9,772 bases of DNA, from the NCBI GenBank assembly GCA_009704605.1, contig WLDW01000020.1:1-9772 (forward strand), given 5' to 3'. The notes under the pieces are model-generated. The model saw only the letters and a list, made by a program, of their open reading frames with translations, made no database searches and was not told the DNA's origin. Numbering within the stretch: position 1 is the stretch's first letter; each line of letters starts with the position of its first letter. The translations under genes and the position numbers were made by a program. This DNA is from Actinomycetota bacterium. GTDB taxonomy: Bacteria; Actinomycetota; Actinomycetes; Actinomycetales; Microbacteriaceae. This document shows, in pieces, positions 5,324 to 9,772 of the stretch.

Positions 5324-7264
5324 ATGAGCATCCTAGATAGAGTCAACGGACCAGAGGACCTAAAGGGTCTAAAAGACGCTGAGGTCATCGAGCTTGCCCA
5401 GGACATTCGTGAATTCCTGATATCCAAGGTTGCAAAAACCGGCGGACACCTAGGCCCAAACCTTGGCGTAGTTGAAACAACGTTGGCCATTCATCGTGTT
5501 TTTGATTCTCCCAAAGACAGCATCATCTTTGATACCGGCCATCAGTCCTATGTTCACAAGCTGCTCACTGGACGTAAAAACTTTGATAACTTGCGTTCTA
5601 AGGAAGGCCTTGCTGGCTACCCGCAACGCTCTGAGTCGGTTCATGACATCGTCGAGAGCTCACACGCTTCTTCTTCAATTTCCTGGGGTGATGGAATCGC
5701 CAAGGCCTATCGCCTAACCAAGCAAGATGATCGGTACGTGATCGTGGTTGTTGGAGATGGCGCACTTACCGGAGGAATGACCTGGGAAGCTCTGAATAAC
5801 ATCAGCGATGATAATGACCGCAAGCTTGTGATTGTTGTCAACGACAACGGGAGATCCTACGCTCCAACTATTGGTGGCTTGGCGAGGTACCTAAATGGAA
5901 TCCGAACCGAGCGTATTTATCGCAGGCTCTACAGGCTAAGCCGTAAAGTGTTTTACAAATTCGGTATGCCAGGGAAAATGGCTTACTCCACATTACGTGG
6001 CGCAGCTAAAGGACTTCTTGGAACATTTGCGCCAAAAGGAATCTTTCCAAATCTAGATTTGAAGTACATCGGTCCAGTAAATGGCCACGACATGAACGCG
6101 ATGGAAGAGGCTCTCAAGCAGGCAAAGAAATATGCCAATCCAGTTATCGTTCACGCTATTACCCAAAAAGGAAAGGGTTACGAACCAGCCGTCAGCGATG
6201 AGGCGGATCAATTCCACGCAGTTGGTCAAATTGATCCAGATACCGGTAAGGCCGTCGGAGATTCTGGTAAGCAGAGCTGGACTGGTGTCTTCGCCGATGA
6301 AATGGTCGAGATTGCCAAGAACAAGCCAAATGTAATTGGCATCACTGCAGCGATGCTTATCCCGGTTGGGCTACACAAATTTGCCGATAAGTTCCCAGAG
6401 CGAGTGTTCGATGTTGGTATTGCCGAGCAGCACGCAGTGACTTCGGCGGCTGGTATGGCCTTTGGTGGACTGCATCCAGTTGTTGCCGTGTATGCGACTT
6501 TTATGGGTCGCGCTTTCGACCAGGTCTTGATGGATGTTGCTCTTCACAAGGCAGGAGTCACCTTCGTACTTGACCGCGCCGGCGTTACAGGACCCGATGG
6601 CGCTAGCCATCACGGAATGTGGGATCTGGCCATGCTACAAATTGTGCCGGGAATCAGAATTGCTTCACCTCGAGATGGAAAACGACTTGTCGAGGAACTG
6701 AATGAAGCTATCGAGGTATCCGATGCGCCGACTGTTATCAGATTCCCGAAGGGCTCTGTTTCTTCCGAGATAGAGGCCGTTAGGCGACTAGCTGACGGCG
6801 TCGACGTGCTCATGGAGAGCCCTGCAAAGGACGTGCTAATTCTGACCGTTGGTTCTATGGCTCACATGGGACTACAGGTAGCCAAGATGCTTGCCGATCA
6901 GGGAATCGGCGCGACGGTAATTGATCCTCGTTGGGTCATTCCAGTTCCTGAATCTGTTGTTTCACTTGCAAGCAAGCACAGGTTAGTTGTGACAATCGAG
7001 GATGGAATTCGAGTTGGTGGAATTGGAACCCGAGTTCGTCAGGACCTACGCGCGGCTCAAGTTGATACCGCACTTAGTGAAATCGGATTACCGGATGAGT
7101 TCCTGGAGCACGCTTCCAGAGATGAAATTCTAGATCGCGTTGGCTTAAACGCCCAGGACATATCCCGCGAGATTGTTGCCCAAGTTCTTGGAGCACGTGT
7201 CCCACACGCTAGAGCTATTCCTGAGGACTCTGTGGTTTCTGATCAGGCTCGTCTAGCCGAATAA
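5324..7264 (+). CDS. dxs: 1-deoxy-D-xylulose-5-phosphate synthase
   Basis: Thiamine-diphosphate enzyme that condenses pyruvate with glyceraldehyde 3-phosphate to DXP, the entry step of the MEP isoprenoid pathway and a precursor of thiamine. The protein has 646 residues, the usual length. Visible motifs in order are GGHLGPNLGVVE with H42, GHQSYVHK with H73, the metal-binding GDGALTGG (G144-D145) paired with NDN ending at N175, catalytic E368 in IAEQHA, R396 in MGRAFDQ, and D425/H429 in GPDGASHHG. These match the E. coli positions E370, R398, D427 and H431 with a constant offset of two. The C-terminal transketolase-like domain spans about 500-620. The ATG at 5324 is preceded by AGGAAG at a rather long spacing of about 11 bases, and coupling to acnA may help. 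The last 50 bases overlap the 3' end of the convergent RNase D-like gene. Confidence 0.98.
   Translation: MSILDRVNGPEDLKGLKDAEVIELAQDIREFLISKVAKTGGHLGPNLGVVETTLAIHRVFDSPKDSIIFDTGHQSYVHKLLTGRKNFDNLRSKEGLAGYPQRSESVHDIVESSHASSSISWGDGIAKAYRLTKQDDRYVIVVVGDGALTGGMTWEALNNISDDNDRKLVIVVNDNGRSYAPTIGGLARYLNGIRTERIYRRLYRLSRKVFYKFGMPGKMAYSTLRGAAKGLLGTFAPKGIFPNLDLKYIGPVNGHDMNAMEEALKQAKKYANPVIVHAITQKGKGYEPAVSDEADQFHAVGQIDPDTGKAVGDSGKQSWTGVFADEMVEIAKNKPNVIGITAAMLIPVGLHKFADKFPERVFDVGIAEQHAVTSAAGMAFGGLHPVVAVYATFMGRAFDQVLMDVALHKAGVTFVLDRAGVTGPDGASHHGMWDLAMLQIVPGIRIASPRDGKRLVEELNEAIEVSDAPTVIRFPKGSVSSEIEAVRRLADGVDVLMESPAKDVLILTVGSMAHMGLQVAKMLADQGIGATVIDPRWVIPVPESVVSLASKHRLVVTIEDGIRVGGIGTRVRQDLRAAQVDTALSEIGLPDEFLEHASRDEILDRVGLNAQDISREIVAQVLGARVPHARAIPEDSVVSDQARLAE
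7180..7208. other. Two adjacent inverted repeats at convergent gene ends
   Basis: CCAAG-TT-CTTGG (7180-7191) and CGTGT-CCC-ACACG (7196-7208) are two perfect five-base-pair inverted repeats separated by four bases. They lie inside the end of dxs and start seven bases beyond the TAG stop (7217-7215) of the minus-strand RNase D-like gene, exactly where a terminator for that gene would be expected. There is no T-run on either strand, so they are not canonical intrinsic terminators. The loop of the first is too short for an ideal hairpin. A role in transcript ending or 3' protection is possible but unproven. Confidence 0.3.
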
Positions 7265-8498
7265 TTGAATCCGTAATCGCATCAGCGGTTAGATCAACCT
7301 GCCACCTTCTTGCACCAAATCCCGTCAGAGTCTGACTCACGCTCTCAAGCGTTGCTGGTTCTGGAGGCGCAAAACAAATCTGCCTTAAGAAATCTGGAGT
7401 AAGAAGGTTCTCCAAGGGGACATTTGCTTTCTCGCTAATTTGAGTTAATGCATTCTTAGCGTGACGCAAACGCCGATCAGCCTCTGGATACTTGGCCGCC
7501 CAGTTGCGGTGATTTGGAATACCTTCTGTTCTTTCTGCTCTAACAGGCGGTAGAACCGTTGCCTTGAGCGCTGATTGCAGTGCGTCCCACCAAAGATCCA
7601 GATAGCTTCTGGAAGCTCGGCCATTAAAGCTTCGAAGCGAAGCTAGCTCTGGTCTAGTCCTTGGTTTAGCAATGGCGACAGCCAAGATCGAAGCGTCAGG
7701 AATCAACCTTCCGGGAGACACATCCAGCTTGATGGCGAGTTCTTCGCGTGCCAACCAAAGTTGCCTCGCTACCTCCAAAGACAGCTGATCAGAAACTTTG
7801 GAAAGGCCGGAGATTCCGCGCCAGCGATCTTGTTTAGCTGGCTTTGGCTTGAATGACAGCAGGTTTTCAAACTCCTGATTAGCCCATTCGGATTTACCTT
7901 GAGCCTCAAGCAGCATTTGCAGGCTTGTCCTAAGTTCATGCAGTAGCTCAACATCGAGTGCTGCATAGTTCAACCAACTCTCGGGTAACGGCCTGGTGCT
8001 CCAATCTGCGGCCGAGTGCTCTTTGGCAAGACCGATTTGCAGCAGTGATTCAACCAAGGAACCGAGACCGACCCGTGGTTGGCCAGTCAGCCTTCCCGCT
8101 AGCTCTGTATCGAAAATTGCTTTGGGGTGTAAGCCGAGTTCTTCGAGACAAGGTATGTCCTGAGTAGCTGCGTGGAGTATCCACTCACGGTCGGAAAGAA
8201 ACTCGCGAAGTTGAGAAAATTCATGAGAATCAACCAATGAAGAATCGGTTGTTGGGTCAATCAAGAATATGTCGGAGTGCTCGGTTTTTAGCTGAACTAG
8301 ATACGCTCGCTGCGAGTACTTGAAACCCGACGCTCTTTCGGCATCAACTGCGACTGGTCCAGGTGTGCTTGCAAGGTGGTCAATTGAAACAGCGAGCTCT
8401 TTGGGATTTGTAACAAGGTGGAATTTAGATCTAGGTGCTGCAAGTGTTTCAAGTGTTACGGGTTCAGCTTCGAGAGGGCTTGACTCTGTAGCAGTCAA
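7215..8498 (-). CDS. RNase D-like 3'-5' exonuclease with HRDC domain
   Basis: Cytosolic exonuclease of the DEDDy type, expected to trim RNA 3' ends such as tRNA or rRNA precursors. The 427-residue protein has an N-terminal exonuclease domain (about 25-200) with D52 and E54 in VAVDAERASGF, D114 in HAATQDIPCL, and Y178/D182 in YAALDVELL, so the catalytic set is complete. An HRDC nucleic-acid-binding domain follows (about 239-310), with SLEVARQLWLAREELA and LDVSPGRLIPD. The C-terminal region is less conserved. Translation starts at TTG (8498-8496), one base after the TAA of DUF3000. The purine-rich AGGAA is some 16 bases away, so translation probably relies on coupling. Members in Actinobacteria are usually listed as HRDC domain-containing proteins or ribonuclease D (rnd). 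The substrate in this organism is unknown. Confidence 0.93.
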   Translation of the reverse strand: MTATESSPLEAEPVTLETLAAPRSKFHLVTNPKELAVSIDHLASTPGPVAVDAERASGFKYSQRAYLVQLKTEHSDIFLIDPTTDSSLVDSHEFSQLREFLSDREWILHAATQDIPCLEELGLHPKAIFDTELAGRLTGQPRVGLGSLVESLLQIGLAKEHSAADWSTRPLPESWLNYAALDVELLHELRTSLQMLLEAQGKSEWANQEFENLLSFKPKPAKQDRWRGISGLSKVSDQLSLEVARQLWLAREELAIKLDVSPGRLIPDASILAVAIAKPRTRPELASLRSFNGRASRSYLDLWWDALQSALKATVLPPVRAERTEGIPNHRNWAAKYPEADRRLRHAKNALTQISEKANVPLENLLTPDFLRQICFAPPEPATLESVSQTLTGFGARRWQVDLTADAITDSIIRLDEPDQKPQSPQE

Positions 8499-8499
8499 A

Positions 8500-9069
8500 T
8501 TAGATTCTGCTTATTCCTGATTCTGGAGGCAATCCAGACATCATGCACAAAAGATCCTGCCAGGCTTCGAGATGGGCCGAAAAATTCGAATCGGTGGGCG
8601 ACCATGATGCTCGTAGCTCGAGCTCGGCGTGATCGCTCTGACCGGACATCGCACCATATCCTTGCGAGATAATTCTGGTGATGGTGCCCGCCTGGAGGGT
8701 GTATCCGGCGCCGCGGGCTTTCAACGAGTCTTCTAACCAGGCCCAGCAGACGTCGGTGATCAGCTCATCCTGACCTATGTCGGTTTCGAGGGGAGATTTT
8801 GCGAAGCAGATAATTCGAAAGTTTCCACCCCAGCCCTCTTGTGGGATGTCGGAGTTAAGAAGCACGAATCTTCCAGTCCCCGCATCAGCTTGGGCAGCGT
8901 GTGACTCTGCTCCAACGTGGGCGGCTAGAGCAAGCGAGTGTTTAGCTAGCTTGTCTGGAGAAGGGATCTCTGTAACGTTTAGATCAGATCGAATATCCGC
9001 TTGGCGCAAAGACATCACAGCTAGCTGAAAATCAGCAGCCGTATTGGTCACATCCGCGATCTCAAGCAT
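8500..9069 (-). CDS. DUF3000 domain-containing protein
   Basis: Uncharacterised actinobacterial protein of 189 residues, with no signal peptide or membrane segment. Family-like blocks include FQLAVMSLRQADIR (14-27), TEIPSPDKLAKHSLALAA (33-50), GRFVLLNSD (66-74), GWGGNFRIICFAKSPLETD (79-97), WAWLEDSL (109-116), GTITRIISQGYGAM (128-141) and ELRASWSP (151-158), ending in LLCMMSGLPP near 172-181. The ATG at 9069 is chosen because the family alignment begins upstream of the next Met (19). GGAAAA just before it is too close for an ideal Shine-Dalgarno. The gene lies directly upstream of the RNase D-like gene with a one-base gap, an arrangement I know to be common in Actinobacteria. This suggests shared expression; a functional partnership with the nuclease is only inferred. 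Confidence 0.92.
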   Translation of the reverse strand: MLEIADVTNTAADFQLAVMSLRQADIRSDLNVTEIPSPDKLAKHSLALAAHVGAESHAAQADAGTGRFVLLNSDIPQEGWGGNFRIICFAKSPLETDIGQDELITDVCWAWLEDSLKARGAGYTLQAGTITRIISQGYGAMSGQSDHAELELRASWSPTDSNFSAHLEAWQDLLCMMSGLPPESGISRI

Positions 9070-9117
9070 TTTTTCCAGCTTAAGAGCCCGCCTTGAATTT
9101 AGGCTCCAGCCACGCCG
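9070..9117 (-). promoter_or_regulatory. Gap between RibD-C homologue and DUF3000
   Basis: These 48 bases hold a minus-strand TAAATT (9101-9096) that fits TANNNT and would start transcription near 9089, about 20 bases before the DUF3000 ATG. No good -35 is seen. They also hold two mutually exclusive inverted repeats: GCCT (9090-9093) with AGGC (9101-9104), and GAGCC (9084-9088) with GGCTC (9102-9106). Neither is followed by a T-run on the minus strand, so a terminator is not supported. Confidence 0.3.
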
Positions 9118-9768
9118 TTAGTAGGCCCAGAGGGTAAATGTCGCATCCTCGGATTCCGCGAGAGATACCAGAGATCCTGAGTTGCTAAATGGATTCCTTT
9201 GTGGCGTTAGTGATTCGGGCAAGAGCCTAGGGCTGATGGTGATTGCAGATTGAGCCACATGAGTGGTTGCCAAGCACACATTTGTCAGGGTCGGCCCCGC
9301 CTCAAGAAGAAGAGCTTTCATGTTCATTCGCTTAGCCCAGTCCAAGAGCGCGACAAAGGGTTCGGATGGATGAATTACAACGTGTTCGAGCTTGGAATCG
9401 TCACGACTTGCATTGCTGGGGCTAAAAAGAGTAGCCCCAGAAGAAGCGTCAGCTGCTGGAATCGACTTGAAGTTTCCCGATGCCGAAACAATTGCCAAAT
9501 GTGACGAAGAAAGTTTTTTGTATTGCTCGTTACGCGCTGTTACCGCGTCCACAATGACAAGATCGGCTTGCTTTCGTAGCGCCAACAAGAGCTCGAGATC
9601 CTCCCTGGTTGATAGGCCCCTGGAGGATCCTGATTCGTCGAAAAAGCTTCCATTTGAACTAATCACATGGTTAGTGCGAATACCATCCCAGTTACCGTAG
9701 CTTTTTGCTAGCTCTTCTACAGTTGAGACTTGATTAGAAAGCGCGAGTCCAGAAAGCGCTGCAATCAT
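9118..9768 (-). CDS. RibD C-terminal / pyrimidine reductase-like protein
   Basis: Probable member of the dihydrofolate-reductase-fold family containing the RibD C-terminal domain, whose characterised members reduce a ribosylated pyrimidine in riboflavin synthesis with NADPH. The layout fits: HVISSNGSF (34-42) at the place of the usual SxDG block, GSSRGLSTREDLELLLALRKQADLV in two pieces (47-71), VTAR (76-79), and LLLEAGPTLTN (153-163) at the place of EGGPTL. There is no deaminase domain, so it is not a full RibD. Several signature positions differ: N39 replaces the usual Asp of SxDG, and A157 stands in EGGP. The 3' end is certain (TAA at 9120-9118). An ATG at 9768 gives 216 residues, about the usual length, but no stop is seen before the window edge, so the true start could lie outside. 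Its actual reaction is unknown. Confidence 0.75.
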   Translation of the reverse strand: MIAALSGLALSNQVSTVEELAKSYGNWDGIRTNHVISSNGSFFDESGSSRGLSTREDLELLLALRKQADLVIVDAVTARNEQYKKLSSSHLAIVSASGNFKSIPAADASSGATLFSPSNASRDDSKLEHVVIHPSEPFVALLDWAKRMNMKALLLEAGPTLTNVCLATTHVAQSAITISPRLLPESLTPQRNPFSNSGSLVSLAESEDATFTLWAY

Positions 9769-9772
9769 TGAA

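Noticed and set aside
5143..5490. Minus-strand 115-codon frame across the acnA-dxs junction
   Set aside because: It overlaps conserved coding sequence of both enzymes, has no recognisable domain and no supporting start signals.
7246..7258. GGCT-CGTCT-AGCC hairpin at the dxs stop, considered as its terminator
   Set aside because: It has four base pairs and no T-run after it, and it lies in sequence coding on both strands.
9392..9700. Plus-strand 102-codon frame opposite the RibD-C homologue
   Set aside because: It is antisense to a frame with recognisable family blocks, and its own translation shows no domain.
1..9772. Search for defence systems, mobile elements, CRISPR arrays, tRNA genes or phage genes
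   Set aside because: No direct-repeat arrays, terminal inverted repeats, transposase or integrase motifs or tRNA-like folds were seen. The content is conserved housekeeping and actinobacterial core genes.

Overview
The window reads as an ordinary chromosomal core region of an actinobacterium, most likely a Microbacteriaceae-type organism. Four proteins belong to families known almost only from Actinobacteria (DUF4193, DUF3093, DUF3710, DUF3159), and a fifth (DUF3000) sits beside an HRDC-type RNase D. A by-eye G+C near 48-50% is low for that family. Together with almost gene-to-gene packing, this suggests a streamlined aquatic member such as the Luna-type lineages (Rhodoluna/Aquiluna). The lineage call is inference, because no search was run. 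I see no rRNA, tRNA, transposase, phage gene, CRISPR array or origin.

Layout. Bases 1-125 are a leader with a ribosome binding site for a DUF4193 zinc-ribbon protein (126-407, +). It runs tail-to-tail into a DUF3093 membrane protein (404-862, -), and the two stop codons share one CTAG. DUF3093 is divergent from dut (888-1322, +), with overlapping TANNNT -10 boxes in the 25-base gap. dut is followed without a gap by DUF3710 (1323-1904, +) and then, with an ATGA overlap, by the membrane protein DUF3159 (1901-2572, +). A 52-base gap with a good Shine-Dalgarno precedes aconitase (2625-5306, +), and dxs follows 17 bases later (5324-7264, +). The right end is a minus-strand block, read from high to low coordinates: a RibD-C/pyrimidine-reductase-like protein (9118-9768, perhaps running off the window), DUF3000 (8500-9069), and a DEDDy-exonuclease/HRDC RNase D-like protein (7215-8498). 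The last of these overlaps the 3' end of dxs by 50 bases.

How the genes fit together. dUTPase cleans dUTP from the nucleotide pool and is tied to two uncharacterised actinobacterial proteins, one apparently soluble and one membrane-embedded. Aconitase feeds the TCA cycle. Dxs draws pyruvate and glyceraldehyde 3-phosphate into the MEP isoprenoid pathway. The RNase D-like protein would act on structured RNA. No metabolic link between these modules can be shown from the sequence.

Novelty. Nothing here is a clear new defence, mobile or RNA system. The observations most worth a second look are the compact divergent promoter between DUF3093 and dut, the two overlapping convergent gene ends (one with adjacent inverted repeats), the dut-DUF3710-DUF3159 module of unknown function, and unusual motif positions in the RibD-C homologue. 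All intergenic gaps are under 130 bases.
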